64,000 bases of DNA from Caldilineae bacterium (GCA_020634555.1 JACKBK010000003.1:62001-126000), one strand, 5' to 3'. Shown: positions 1-11,063, counted from the first letter of the stretch. A program made the numbers and translations. The notes: generated by a model from the letters alone, not told the origin.

Positions 1-399
1 CTTTGAGCCGGTGGTAAGATTGTATACCACCGACCGCGAGAACCACACCCCAGCGTTCTTGAAATAACGATTTCCTGCAGGTCCAATATCGGGTTCCGAG
101 TCGCTATCACTAACCGTCAGATCATCAAAGTTGATGAGGTACTTGCCAAGGTTTGAATCATCTGCTTGGACTAGGGATCCTGACTCAGGGGCTTGCACAG
201 GTAGGAAAAACGGACCGGGAAAGATTTCGCTCACAACTGTAGGGTCAAGGGGTCCATCTTGAGGGATATATGGTGGAGTCTCTGCCATCGTTGCCATCAT
301 TGTAGGTTCAACGGTATTGGGGCAACCAACCGCGATTAGCAAGAGAAGACAGATTGAAATCGAAAGGATTGAGGCTTGTGCCGCCTGCGTTGTTTTCAT
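1..399 (-). CDS. Lipoprotein of unknown function, 5' part only
   Basis: An open frame of 133 codons runs off the left edge of the window without a stop. The ATG at 399 is preceded by AGGAG about eight bases upstream. The N-terminus has a short polar stretch, a hydrophobic core and the lipobox LLIAVGC, so the mature protein should be lipid-anchored on the outer face of the membrane. Residues after the cysteine are rich in Thr, Pro and acidic residues, as in many Chloroflexota surface lipoproteins, followed by a segment (NFDDLTVSDSDPEPDIGP) that could be the start of an extracellular sensor or beta-rich domain. The stretch is visibly AT-richer than the genes to its right. I do not recognise the family; the lipoprotein call itself is secure. 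Confidence 0.75.
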   Translation of the reverse strand, partial: MKTTQAAQASILSISICLLLLIAVGCPNTVEPTMMATMAETPPYIPQDGPLDPTVVSEIFPGPFFLPVQAPESGSLVQADDSNLGKYLINFDDLTVSDSDSEPDIGPAGNRYFKNAGVWFSRSVVYNLTTGSK

Positions 400-764
400 C
401 GATCAATTCTCCTTTGCACTGTAATCTCTAGAAGCTGTCACGATCTATGACAGTGCTAATGATACGCTTGCCATGTTTTGAGATGAGTATCCTGTTGTGG
501 ATGCCCTCTCTTACATCCAATTCTACATTATTTCTGATCCAATCGCTATGAAATACTTCACAAGAAAGGTGTGATCTACTTCACACTTTTTGCTGCAAAG
601 TGAATTTGAGAAATAGCGTCTAGAATTAGTGGATTGTTTAGCAATGTGGAGGAACCCAGGGGCAGTTGGTGAACGCTCCGATTGCGCACGACGGCCCGGC
701 AAAGGCGCTGCAGCAACGGACTTGATAGGTCTTGTTGAAGATCAGAAATGGGGGAAACCTGGGT
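400..764. other. Gene-free AT-rich stretch with two hairpins
   Basis: No convincing gene. The upstream region of the lipoprotein holds an inverted repeat CTGTCA...TGACAG near 435-452. A second, stronger stem lies at 565-590 (see terminator). The small reading frames here have no recognisable product. The base composition is closer to the lipoprotein gene on the left than to ssb on the right. Confidence 0.5.
565..590. terminator. Bidirectional stem-loop terminator candidate
   Basis: AAAGGTGTGA pairs with TCACACTTTT around a TCTACT loop. The stem starts with A residues and ends with T residues, so it could terminate transcription in either direction, for example read-through from the tRNA side. 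Confidence 0.5.
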
Positions 765-797
765 AAACAAAGAAAGGTCACCCATCTCTGGATGACC
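765..797 (-). terminator. Rho-independent terminator of tRNA-Asp
   Basis: On the minus strand an 8-bp stem (GGTCATCC / GGGTGACC, one G-U pair) with loop AGAGAT is followed by TTTCTTTGTTT. It begins about 12 bases after the tRNA 3' end. Confidence 0.8.
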
Positions 798-808
798 TCT
801 GTTCTGTG

Positions 809-885
809 TGGCGGGCCCGACGGGGCTCGAACCCGCGATCTCTGGCTTGACAGGCCAGTATGTTAGCCGACTACACCACGGGCCC
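809..885 (-). tRNA. tRNA-Asp (GTC anticodon)
   Basis: The minus strand folds as a standard cloverleaf: acceptor GGGCCCG paired with CGGGCCC, anticodon arm CTGGC-CTGTCAA-GCCAG giving anticodon GTC, T-loop GGTTCGAGCCC, discriminator G and an encoded CCA. It is a single-copy unit with its own promoter (904-931) and terminator (765-797). The tRNA decodes GAC/GAU as aspartate. The change in base composition just beyond its 3' end makes this a plausible integration site for a mobile element, but no integrase is visible in the window. Confidence 0.95.
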
Positions 886-903
886 ACGCTCGCCACAGGT
901 ACG

Positions 904-931
904 ATTATACATAGGCCATGGCTTTCGTCAA
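904..931 (-). promoter_or_regulatory. Sigma-70-type promoter of tRNA-Asp
   Basis: Minus strand: TTGACG, 16-base spacer, TATAAT, ending about 19 bases before the tRNA 5' end. Confidence 0.75.
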
Positions 932-977
932 ATATCGCGGCCAAAATCGCCGCGCCGGGGCACACCGCGCAGGTGAT

Positions 978-1006
978 TTGCTCCCCTAAATCCGCTATGT
1001 TATACT
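978..1006 (+). promoter_or_regulatory. Promoter candidate for ssb
   Basis: TTGCTC, 17-base spacer, TATACT, located about 75 bases upstream of the chosen ssb start. Confidence 0.6.
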
Positions 1007-1079
1007 CGCCCTAACGTCTTAATCGCCTGCGTCGCTGAGTGTATTGCGGCGCATCCAACATTCTTTGCAGGAGGGAATT

Positions 1080-1457
1080 GTGTTCCAGCAACTCATCATT
1101 GTCGGCAACCTTGGCAGCGATCCCGAACTCCGCTACACCGCCGATGGCACGCCGGTTGCCAGCTTCAGTGTGGCCGTGAACCGCCGCTGGAAGTCCCAGG
1201 ATGGCAGCCAAGGCGAGGAAACGACCTGGTTCCGCATCTCGGCTTGGCGCGGATTGGGCGAGACGGCCAACCAGTACCTTAAGAAGGGCCGCCAGGTGAT
1301 GGTGGTTGGCCGGGTGTCCGCCAGAGGCTACACAGCGGCCGACGGCAGTCCACGCGCCAGCCTTGACGTCACCGCCACCGACATCAAGTTCCTGGGCGGC
1401 GCCCGCAGCGACGAAAGCCCGTTCGCCGACAGCGGCGAGGAAGAGATCTTCTTCTAG
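1080..1457 (+). CDS. ssb: Single-stranded DNA-binding protein
   Basis: Binds single-stranded DNA during replication, recombination and repair through an OB fold that works as a tetramer. The N-terminus reads (V)FQQLIIVGNLGSDPELRY, followed by ASFSVAVNRRW and TTWFRISAWRGLGE, all typical SSB strand motifs. The acidic C-terminal tip GEEEIFF matches the usual partner-binding tail. The GTG at 1080 is preferred over the ATG at 1044 because AGGAGG lies 5 bases before it and family members begin at this point; the product is then 125 residues, short because the disordered linker is minimal. It stands alone with its own promoter. A purine/pyrimidine repeat island follows the stop. Confidence 0.93.
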   Translation: MFQQLIIVGNLGSDPELRYTADGTPVASFSVAVNRRWKSQDGSQGEETTWFRISAWRGLGETANQYLKKGRQVMVVGRVSARGYTAADGSPRASLDVTATDIKFLGGARSDESPFADSGEEEIFF

Positions 1458-1482
1458 CCCAGGTTTCACCGCCGAGGCGCGG

Positions 1483-1638
1483 TGGCCAGACGAGCAGAGG
1501 GGCAGAAGGCCAGGGGAACAGAGAGGCAGATGAGCAGAAACCGAGCGGATAACGCAGACCGCTGACTTCCTGACCTTCTGATCCTCTGACTCTCTGTCCT
1601 TCCGCCCTTCCTTTCCCCTCTTTTCATCCTTTCCCTTC
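1483..1638. repeat. Low-complexity inverted-repeat island (purine arm then pyrimidine arm)
   Basis: A purine-rich arm built from GAGCAGAGG/GAGGCAGA words is followed by a pyrimidine-rich arm of CTGACTTCC/CTGACTCTCTG and CCTTTCCC words, so the two arms can pair. It fills the space between ssb and the threonine aldolase gene and has no coding potential. Confidence 0.7.
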
Positions 1639-1639
1639 C

Positions 1640-2677
1640 CTACGCGCCCATCGCGGTCGCAACGGCCCGCGCTGCCATGTCTGCATCCTCAGCCGTCACG
1701 TGATAGTTGGTCACGGCGCGCACCCGTTTACCGCCGATGGCAAACGTCCAGATCCCCTGTTGCCACAGCACATCCACCAACTGCTGCGGGCTGACCGTGG
1801 GGTGGTCCACCTCGAAGATCACGATGTTGCTCTGCACGCTGGCCAGATCCAGCGCGATCCCGGGGATGCCTGCAATCCCCTCGGCGAAACGGCGCGCGTT
1901 AGCGTGATCGTCGGCCAGCCGCTCCACCATCTGCGTTAGCGCCACGATGCCGGCCGCGGCGATGACACCGGCCTGGCGCATGCCGCCGCCCACCACCTTG
2001 CGCGACCGCCGCGCCTCCTCGACGAAAGCGCGCGACCCCACGACCACTGAACCTACCGGCGCGCCCAATCCCTTGCTGAGGCAGAAGGTCACTGAATCGC
2101 ACGGCGCTGCCAGCTCCTTGGCGTCCACGTCCAATGCGACCGCGGCGTTGAACAGCCGCGCCCCATCCAGGTGGAACGCCAGCCCGTGCTTGTGAGCCAG
2201 TTCTCCAACTGCCTGCATGGTTGACACCGGCAGAACCGCGCCGCCGCAGCGATTGTGCGTGTTCTCCAGCGTGATCAGCTTTGTGCGCGGAAAATGGATG
2301 TCGGCGCCGCGGATGGCAGCTTCCATCGTGGCCAGATCGATGGAGCCGTCGGGTCGGTTGGGCAGCGGCCGCGGGTGGATGCCGCCCAGCGCCGACGAGC
2401 CGCCTTGCTCGTAGATGTAGGTGTGAGCCTGGTCGCCCAGGATGACCTCATCGCCGCGGCCGCAGTGGGTCAGCAGGCAGATCAGGTTGCCCATGGTGCC
2501 GGAGGCCACGAACAGCCCAGCCTCCTTGCCCAGCCGCGCCGCGGCCAGTTCCTCCAGTCGTTGGACGGTCGGGTCGTCGCCCAGCACGTCGTCGCCCACC
2601 TCGGCGTCGTACATGGCCTGGCGCATCGCGGGCGTCGGTTTGGTGACGGTGTCGGATCGCATGTCGATGATGTGCAT
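1640..2677 (-). CDS. ltaE: Low-specificity L-threonine aldolase
   Basis: PLP-dependent fold-type I enzyme cleaving L-threonine and allo-threonine to glycine and acetaldehyde. The protein opens with MHIIDMRSDTVTKPTPAMRQ and contains DDPTVQRLEELAA and the Schiff-base lysine in FCLSKGLGAPVGS, all hallmarks of the family. Starting at 2677 gives 345 residues, the usual length; a start at 2710 would add eleven basic residues translated from repeat DNA. The Shine-Dalgarno site is weak. The gene sits between two low-complexity repeat islands and is probably transcribed on its own. Substrate preference cannot be read from the sequence. Confidence 0.9.
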   Translation of the reverse strand: MHIIDMRSDTVTKPTPAMRQAMYDAEVGDDVLGDDPTVQRLEELAAARLGKEAGLFVASGTMGNLICLLTHCGRGDEVILGDQAHTYIYEQGGSSALGGIHPRPLPNRPDGSIDLATMEAAIRGADIHFPRTKLITLENTHNRCGGAVLPVSTMQAVGELAHKHGLAFHLDGARLFNAAVALDVDAKELAAPCDSVTFCLSKGLGAPVGSVVVGSRAFVEEARRSRKVVGGGMRQAGVIAAAGIVALTQMVERLADDHANARRFAEGIAGIPGIALDLASVQSNIVIFEVDHPTVSPQQLVDVLWQQGIWTFAIGGKRVRAVTNYHVTAEDADMAARAVATAMGA

Positions 2678-2705
2678 GTGTAATCTTCGCTTTCTATTGC
2701 GTTCT

Positions 2706-2806
2706 CGCACTCTTACTCCTACTCGTCCTCATCCTCGTCCTCTTACTCGTCTGGAAACGGAGTAGGAGTAGGAGTAAGAGGATGAGTAAGAGTAGGTTCC
2801 GGACGC
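2706..2806. repeat. TACTCC/GGAGTA hairpin repeat overlapping a gene end
   Basis: A pyrimidine arm of (T)ACTCC/TCGTCC words is followed after TCTGGAAAC by a purine arm of GGAGTA/GAGTAAGA words. It resembles the two islands at 6134-6201 and 6654-6737, which share the central TCCGGA-like turn. The purine arm is inside the 3' end of the nucleotidyltransferase gene. Confidence 0.75.
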
Positions 2807-3744
2807 GGAGGAGTTGAGCGCCGGTAGCTCAACCACGCGCGCGCGAAATCGGTGTCGCAGCCCGGCAAATGTAGGTCGATCAGGTCGAGCGTTTCATTCG
2901 CCAATGTCCGTACGGTCACAACGGCATCGGTGGGCGCAGCGCGGAACACCTCGCTCAGCCGCTCGCCCAGCCGCTCCGGCTTGACAGACATCTGGTCGAT
3001 CAGCCGGCCAGCCCATTTGAAGCGCGGATCAGGCAGAAAGATGCGATTGAGGGCCAGCAGCAGCCGCAGCAACCAGCGCTCCATCCTGGCCAGCAGATCA
3101 GCGCGCGGGATAAACGCGTCGCGCGCGGCCAGATATCCCGCGTCCCACCAGCGGTCCTGCACTCCCATCAATTGGTCAACTACGGCTCGGGCCAGCGCGC
3201 CTGGATAGTGGATGCGAGCCTGCCAGCCAGCCACCAGGTCCGCTCCGTACAGCGGGACAGCCTGTTGCATGGCAGCCAGTCGCATATGTTTGTCGTCGTC
3301 GATGTCGCAGTGCTCGACCACATCGTCGATCCACTGCTCCAGGGTCTCGGCCAGAAAAGCGCTGACCCCGATGTTGACGCCATCAACGTAGAAATGCTCT
3401 GACCACTCGAAATCCTCGTAGGGCCAGATCTGGCTCAACTGGCCGCGTTGCTGGATCAGAAGCGCACGAAAGGCCGCCTCGTCAGGGGGAGTCGCCCAAT
3501 CGACGTGGACGACCGCGCCAGCGCGCGCCAACGCTGCGCGCCGTTGAGCATCGCGCGGCGGGCGGCGCCAGTACACATCCAGTTCAATGTCGGAGTGTTG
3601 ATCGGCCCAGCCGCGCGCCACCGAGCCGGCGAGAACGACAGCGCTTACGTCGCTGTCGGCGGCGTAGGCACGCGCCACGTCAGCAGCCATCTCTTTGCGC
3701 CAGATGGTGTGCCAACTGTCGTCGTTGGTCGTGAGGTCAGACAT
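2743..3744 (-). CDS. Nucleotidyltransferase-fold protein, DUF4037-like
   Basis: N-terminal polymerase-beta-type nucleotidyltransferase domain: the motif GSVARGWADQHSDIELDVYW (residues about 40-60) carries the Gly-Ser and the two metal-binding acidic residues. The helical remainder, with the segment DAFIPRADLLARMERW, resembles DUF4037. Substrate is unknown; relatives move nucleotides to antibiotics, proteins or RNA. The start codon overlaps the stop of the TorD-like gene by 8 bases, so it is translationally coupled. The last ~20 residues (TLTHPLTPTPTPFPDE) are simply the translated repeat island at 2743-2806, so the original C-terminus was probably replaced or extended by repeat insertion. Confidence 0.8.
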   Translation of the reverse strand: MSDLTTNDDSWHTIWRKEMAADVARAYAADSDVSAVVLAGSVARGWADQHSDIELDVYWRRPPRDAQRRAALARAGAVVHVDWATPPDEAAFRALLIQQRGQLSQIWPYEDFEWSEHFYVDGVNIGVSAFLAETLEQWIDDVVEHCDIDDDKHMRLAAMQQAVPLYGADLVAGWQARIHYPGALARAVVDQLMGVQDRWWDAGYLAARDAFIPRADLLARMERWLLRLLLALNRIFLPDPRFKWAGRLIDQMSVKPERLGERLSEVFRAAPTDAVVTVRTLANETLDLIDLHLPGCDTDFARAWLSYRRSTPPRPEPTLTHPLTPTPTPFPDE

Positions 3745-4753
3745 CTTGTAGCTCCGGTGCCACTGTCTCGTCCTGCCACACGGCGGCGGCTTCGCTCAAC
3801 TGGTTCAGCAGGCTGGCCGTCTCAGCAAGCCGTTCCAGCCAGATCGCGCCAATCGCGCGCGCGGACGCGACAGGCGACTCTTGCAGCGCGACATAGCCAG
3901 CCTGCCAGCGAGTCAGCAACGTTTGCACGCCGGCCAGCAGTGCCGGAACTGCGTCGAACTGGGCTGCTGAGCGCAGCAGATTGGTCAGCATAATCCGGCG
4001 ACTGCCGAAACCGGTCGGCAGGTTGTGTTGCCTGCCCAGCCGGCTGATGTCGTCGCGGCTGAGGTATATGCCGCTGTGGGCAGGCGTCAGCAGCCAGCCG
4101 GCAATGTCGCGCAGGCCGGTCCGGTCGCTGGACAACAGAGAGGGCGCAGCGGGCAGTGTAAAGCGCGCGGCGGGTGCAAGCAAATCGTTACGCAGGTCAG
4201 CCCTGTGGTCCAGCGCTACCTCCAGTGCCAGACTGGTCAGCGTCGCATAGAACGGCTCGCTCTGCTGCTGGATTGCCAATCGCAGCCCTGGCAGCCAGCA
4301 CAGCAGGTGGTTGTCTAGAAAGGTGCGCTGCACTGCCTGCATCCGCGCCGCCTCGCCTGTCTGTCCATCTTGCCAGGCATCGGCCTCAGCGCCGCAGAGG
4401 AATGCGGTCAGCGCCAACTCGTTTGCGATGTGATCGGCAGTCTCGCCGTGTCCGTCCTTGAAGCCAGCATGCTGGTAGAACTGTGCAACGCGCTCAGTCA
4501 CCGACCCGCCCAACACAGCATCGGGGCTGAGAAATATGCTCTCGTAGGCAAAAACGTTGAAGCCAAAGAGCCGCTGGTGTGCCACCGCGGACTGATCGTC
4601 GTTCTGGTGCTCCGGCAATGCGTCGCGCAACTCGCCGATGGCAGTCGCGTAGAGCAATGTCTCCGGTGTGATGCCAGCGTCAAACAGACGGCTAAACGCG
4701 TGGTAGGATCTGCTGCGGGCCAGTGCTTTGTCGAAGGGAGAAAGGGCTATCAT
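3737..4753 (-). CDS. TorD/DmsD-like molybdoenzyme maturation chaperone
   Basis: All-helical protein of 338 residues. Its first half has the TorD-family features YHAFSRLF at the N-terminus and DHIANELALTAFLCGAE in the middle. TorD/DmsD/NarJ proteins bind apo molybdenum oxidoreductases and help cofactor insertion and export, and a complex iron-sulfur molybdoenzyme operon lies 2 kb upstream on the same strand. The C-terminal ~150 residues are longer than in TorD and unfamiliar. The start at 4753 forms an ATGA overlap with the GNAT stop; longer readings upstream are the wrong frame of the GNAT gene. Role inferred from family resemblance and neighbourhood. Confidence 0.7.
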   Translation of the reverse strand: MIALSPFDKALARSRSYHAFSRLFDAGITPETLLYATAIGELRDALPEHQNDDQSAVAHQRLFGFNVFAYESIFLSPDAVLGGSVTERVAQFYQHAGFKDGHGETADHIANELALTAFLCGAEADAWQDGQTGEAARMQAVQRTFLDNHLLCWLPGLRLAIQQQSEPFYATLTSLALEVALDHRADLRNDLLAPAARFTLPAAPSLLSSDRTGLRDIAGWLLTPAHSGIYLSRDDISRLGRQHNLPTGFGSRRIMLTNLLRSAAQFDAVPALLAGVQTLLTRWQAGYVALQESPVASARAIGAIWLERLAETASLLNQLSEAAAVWQDETVAPELQDV

Positions 4754-5256
4754 AACACGCGCGCCAGGGCGATTTCCCGGAGAGAGGCGTCGCCCCAGTT
4801 CTCCAGCTTGCTGCGGCCGTCCGGTTGAAAGCCACGGGCCTGGTAGAAGCGGATGGCCGAGACGTTGTCCGCCAGCACCCACAGCGTCGCCAGCGTGAAT
4901 CCCTGGCGACGCAGCACGCCCAAAGCGGCAGCCATCAGCGCCGAACCAACGCCGTGACGCCAGTCGTCGGGGAAAACGTACAGGGCGTAGATCTCGCCGA
5001 CGGTCGGGTTCGGCGGGTCTTCGTCGCGCGATGCTGCCGCGCTTACATAGCCGTTGACTGCGCCGTTCGTGTCGGCCACCAACACCCGGCCGGGATGGTC
5101 GGAGATGCGCCGGCACCATTTGCCGGTTTGCTCTTCCACAGACAGTTCGTCCAGCACCGCGTCGGGCATCACCCCACAGTACGCGGCGCGCCATCCGGCC
5201 ACCTTGATCTCGGCGATTCGGCGGGCGTCGTTCACCGTTGCGTTGCGGACGATCAT
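4750..5256 (-). CDS. GNAT family N-acetyltransferase
   Basis: 168-residue single-domain acetyl-CoA-dependent transferase. It begins MIVRNATVNDARRIAEIKV and has the acetyl-CoA binding region YALYVFPDDWRHGVGSALM plus the strand/helix motif LWVLADNVSAIRFYQARGF. The start at 5256 overlaps the stop of the DapF-like gene as ATGA, and its own stop overlaps the next start the same way, so the cluster is one transcript. The acceptor substrate is unknown. Confidence 0.85.
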   Translation of the reverse strand: MIVRNATVNDARRIAEIKVAGWRAAYCGVMPDAVLDELSVEEQTGKWCRRISDHPGRVLVADTNGAVNGYVSAAASRDEDPPNPTVGEIYALYVFPDDWRHGVGSALMAAALGVLRRQGFTLATLWVLADNVSAIRFYQARGFQPDGRSKLENWGDASLREIALARVL

Positions 5257-6119
5257 TGGGGAGGCTTCGATGGAGATGTGGTTTGACCAAACAGGTCGGG
5301 AGCAATGTCGCCGCTGCACACGGCAGTCACCGGACCGGTTAGCGTCGCAGCGAAATCGGCGCCGATCGCCACATGCAGCGTTCCGCCGGGCATTGTAACT
5401 GCAACTTCGGCGTCGCACAAGCCCAGCCGGTATGCCACCGCCGCGGCCGCGCAACTGCTGCTACCGGAGGCCAATGTGTAGCCCGCACCGCGCTCCCAGA
5501 TCTCCAGGCGCAGCAACGATCGATCCACGGCCTCGACGAACTGGACGTTGGTGCGGTTGGGAAAGCGCGGATCACGTTCGATGACGGGACCGATCTTGCG
5601 CGCCAACGCTGCGGTTGGCCGGTCGACGAAGACGACGCAGTGTGGATTACCTATCGTTGCGGCGCTGAAGCGAAACGTCCTGCCGCCTGCACTGATTTCC
5701 TCGTTCAGCACCTCGCGCGACGGGCCGGACACGGGGATGTCCCGGCTGTCAAAGCTTACTTGCCCCATCTCTACGAAGACAGTCCGCCCCCCATCGAGGA
5801 CGCGACACGTCACACTGCCGCCGGGCGTCTGCACCACGAAAGGCGTTTCATCCACCTGGTACGTGTCCCAGAGATAGCGGGCGAAGATGCGCAGCCCGTT
5901 GCCACTCTTCTCCGCCTCGCTGCCGTCCGGGTTGAAGATGCGCAGTGCAAAACCGTCACCGCTTGCAGGCAGCGGACCAACCAGCACCCCATCCGCTCCG
6001 ACGCCTCGATGCCGGTCGCACACGCGTACTATCCAGTCGTCAGACAGGTCGGCCGGTAAGTTAGCAGGCTCGATGACTAGGTAATCGTTGCCGAGGGCGT
6101 GGTATTTCGCGAATAGCAT
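5253..6119 (-). CDS. dapF: Diaminopimelate epimerase family protein lacking both catalytic cysteines
   Basis: 288 residues with the full two-lobed DapF fold signature: KYHALGNDYLVIE at the N-terminus, the first active-site loop EKSGNGLRIF, GNPHCVVFVD, and the second loop ERGAGYTLASGSSSCAA. DapF interconverts LL- and meso-diaminopimelate for lysine and cell-wall synthesis without a cofactor, using two cysteines as acid/base pair. In both loops the cysteine position holds serine (KSGNG for xCGNG, ASGS for ACGS). The reading frame is otherwise intact and well conserved, so this is not decay. It may be a serine-type epimerase subgroup or act on another substrate. It is first in the cluster with the GNAT, TorD-like and nucleotidyltransferase genes. 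The symbol reflects family membership, not proven activity. Confidence 0.8.
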   Translation of the reverse strand: MLFAKYHALGNDYLVIEPANLPADLSDDWIVRVCDRHRGVGADGVLVGPLPASGDGFALRIFNPDGSEAEKSGNGLRIFARYLWDTYQVDETPFVVQTPGGSVTCRVLDGGRTVFVEMGQVSFDSRDIPVSGPSREVLNEEISAGGRTFRFSAATIGNPHCVVFVDRPTAALARKIGPVIERDPRFPNRTNVQFVEAVDRSLLRLEIWERGAGYTLASGSSSCAAAAVAYRLGLCDAEVAVTMPGGTLHVAIGADFAATLTGPVTAVCSGDIAPDLFGQTTSPSKPPQ

Positions 6120-6133
6120 GGATCGCTCCCCAT

Positions 6134-6201
6134 GTTCCTACTCTTACTCCTACTCCTACTCCTACTCCTCCGGAGTAAGAGTAAGAGTAGGAGGATGAGA
6201 G
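6134..6201. repeat. CTACTCCTACTC / GAGTAAGAGTAGG hairpin repeat, left of four-helix-bundle gene
   Basis: Pyrimidine arm of TACTCC words, central CTCCGGAG turn, purine arm of GTAAGA/GTAGGA words. It fills the 5' region of the dapF-like gene and ends next to the stop codon of the four-helix-bundle gene. Confidence 0.8.
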
Positions 6202-6205
6202 GCGG

Positions 6206-6625
6206 TCACTGTGGTACAAACCCCTCGGCATCGGAGTCCACGTAATACACCGGACCATCTTCCCCGATCCGCCGATCGACACTACGGATCAACCCGATCA
6301 GCGTTGAAACGGCTCGTTGGAGCAGGCGCTTGCCGGTTTCCAACTCCTCCTCCGAGATTTTTCTGCGCACGTACAGAACGTCAAGACAGCCGGCGCACTC
6401 CAGTTCGGAACCAAGTGCAATATCAAAATATCGGCGGCGATCACGCAGTGCAAACTTGCCGTTTCCCTCGCAAATGTTATTGACGGCGCTGGTAGTTGCC
6501 CGATCGAGTTGATCGCGGGCGGCGACCTTGGTTGGCAGTCGCTCGATAATGCCGGTCGTCCAAGCGGTGAACTCTAGCGCATACTGGTACGCGTCGAGCT
6601 TCTCGTGGTCGAAATAGAATGTCAT
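6206..6625 (-). CDS. Four-helix-bundle protein (23S rRNA intervening-sequence protein family)
   Basis: 139-residue helical protein with the family landmarks FDHEKLDAYQYALEF, the Arg-rich RDQLDRATTSAVNNICEGNG and GSELECAGCLDVL. The family was named from proteins coded inside intervening sequences of 23S rRNA genes and is related to the Avd protein of diversity-generating retroelements; members form basic pentameric barrels that can bind nucleic acid. There is no reverse transcriptase or rRNA gene here. A GGAGGGATCG site precedes the ATG. The gene is framed tightly by two related hairpin repeats (6134-6201 and 6654-6737), giving the look of a small cassette inserted between neighbouring genes. 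Confidence 0.88.
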   Translation of the reverse strand: MTFYFDHEKLDAYQYALEFTAWTTGIIERLPTKVAARDQLDRATTSAVNNICEGNGKFALRDRRRYFDIALGSELECAGCLDVLYVRRKISEEELETGKRLLQRAVSTLIGLIRSVDRRIGEDGPVYYVDSDAEGFVPQ

Positions 6626-6653
6626 AACGATCCCTCCTTTCTTGCAACCAACT

Positions 6654-6737
6654 GGTTCCTACTCCCACTCGTACTCTTCCTCGTCCTCCTACTCCTCAGA
6701 TCCGGAAGAGTACGAGGAGGAGGATGAGTAGGAGAAC
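6654..6737. repeat. Second TACTC/GAGTA hairpin repeat, right of four-helix-bundle gene
   Basis: Starts GTTCCTACTC like its left partner, continues with TCGTCC/TCCTAC words, turns at GATCCGGAAG and returns as ACGAGGAGGAGG words. It ends 13 bases before the stop of the molybdoenzyme gene. Confidence 0.8.
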
Positions 6738-6750
6738 TTGGCCGCAGGAC

Positions 6751-9891
<3,141 letters not shown>

Positions 9892-9931
9892 TGAACGATT
9901 CTCAGAAACTATTCAAAACGCTGCTCGACAA

Positions 9932-10015
9932 GACTTCGGAAGTCGCCGGGTCAACTGACGGATGGCATTTCAACCGCAGAATGGTCGTGGCGAGTAATCG
10001 GCGACTTCCGAAGTC
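9932..10015. repeat. 17-bp inverted repeat around GACTTCCGAAGTC
   Basis: GACTTCGGAAGTCGCCG at 9932-9948 is the exact reverse complement of 9999-10015, separated by 50 bases. Each arm contains the short palindrome GACTTC-x-GAAGTC, which recurs at 35235-35247. It lies between NrfD and the catalytic subunit gene and could act as a processing or attenuation structure. Confidence 0.75.
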
Positions 10016-10040
10016 GTTTCAAAGCGATTCTCGGAGAATG

Positions 10041-10141
10041 GAAAATGGTGAATTCGTGAATGGGTGAATGGTTAATGACGGAACACGGCGGCTCCGCTAA
10101 TTAACCGTTAACCAATCACCAATTCACCATTACACCGTTAC
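10041..10141. repeat. GAATGGTGAATT / AATTCACCATT inverted-repeat island
   Basis: Left arm of GAATGG/TGAATT/GTTAATGA words, a GC-rich turn at CGGCGGCTCCGC, and a right arm of TTAACCG/AATCACC/AATTCACCATT words. It abuts the NrfD stop codon. Confidence 0.75.
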
Positions 10142-11063
10142 TCAGCTATTCGGCACCTCTTGCGGCGCCATCACGAAGACGTATTCGTAGAAATAGAGGC
10201 CGGTGATCGCTGCCAGCGCGGCGGCAACCAGCAGCAGCGGGCTGGCCAGCAGGACTGTCAGCGCCACCAGCGCCAGCGGCACGATGTGGCCCAGCAGGAT
10301 GCTGCCGAACCAGAAGTGGCCGCGGTAGCGCCCGTGGCTGATCTCATGGGCCGCAGCGGCTGCGGTCTCGCTGGCGTGCGGCATACCGAACTCACCTACC
10401 AGCGTAATAAACAAATCAACCAGCAGCGCGGCGATGAAGACGATCAGGCTGACCGCGCCGACGCTCTCCGGCAATCCCCAGAACGCATCCATTAGCAACA
10501 GAACGCCGCTGCCGGCTACCAGCGCCTGCACGATCAGGTGGAAGGGCAGCAGGCTGCTTTGCCAGAGGTCACGTCCCTCGGCCTGGCCGAACAGGAACGC
10601 CGTATAGATTGCTGCGCCGCCCGCCAGGACCACGCCGGTCCACAGCGCGATGGGTCGCGCCGCGTCCGCCAGCCCGCTGCCCAGCACGCCGAAATAGGCC
10701 AGCGTCTCCAGCAGCCACCACACACCGGCGACCACGGCGAAACCAATCAAGATGAACGCGCCGCGGGTCAGCCAGCTTTTCCATTGCGGCCTGAGCAGAA
10801 TGCTGAAGAAGCGCTCCGGCCGCTCCAAATCGTAGACCAGCAGCAGCGTCGTGATGGCGACAAAGGCCAGCGACACCAGCAGCCCGATGACCGCCGTCTC
10901 GCGGTCGAAGCCAAACAGATGGAGGCCAAAGCCCAGCGCCAGCACCATAAACACGCCCGCGCCGATGGCCTTTGTCACCAGATAGGCCGGCACCGGCCAG
11001 TGCCACGGCACCTTGTGCTGCGCGTTGTAGACCGTCTGGACCATCCCCTCCGCCATCCGCCCC

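Noticed and set aside
4754..5305. N-terminal extension of the TorD-like gene to 5305
   Set aside because: The extension is an Arg-rich alternate frame of the GNAT gene; the ATGA overlap at 4753 gives a natural coupled start.
5253..6119. DapF-like gene as a pseudogene
   Set aside because: Loss of both cysteines is by clean substitution, the frame is intact, and all other motifs and the operon coupling are preserved.
6206..6625. Diversity-generating retroelement
   Set aside because: The four-helix-bundle protein is Avd-like in fold, but there is no reverse transcriptase, template repeat or variable repeat.
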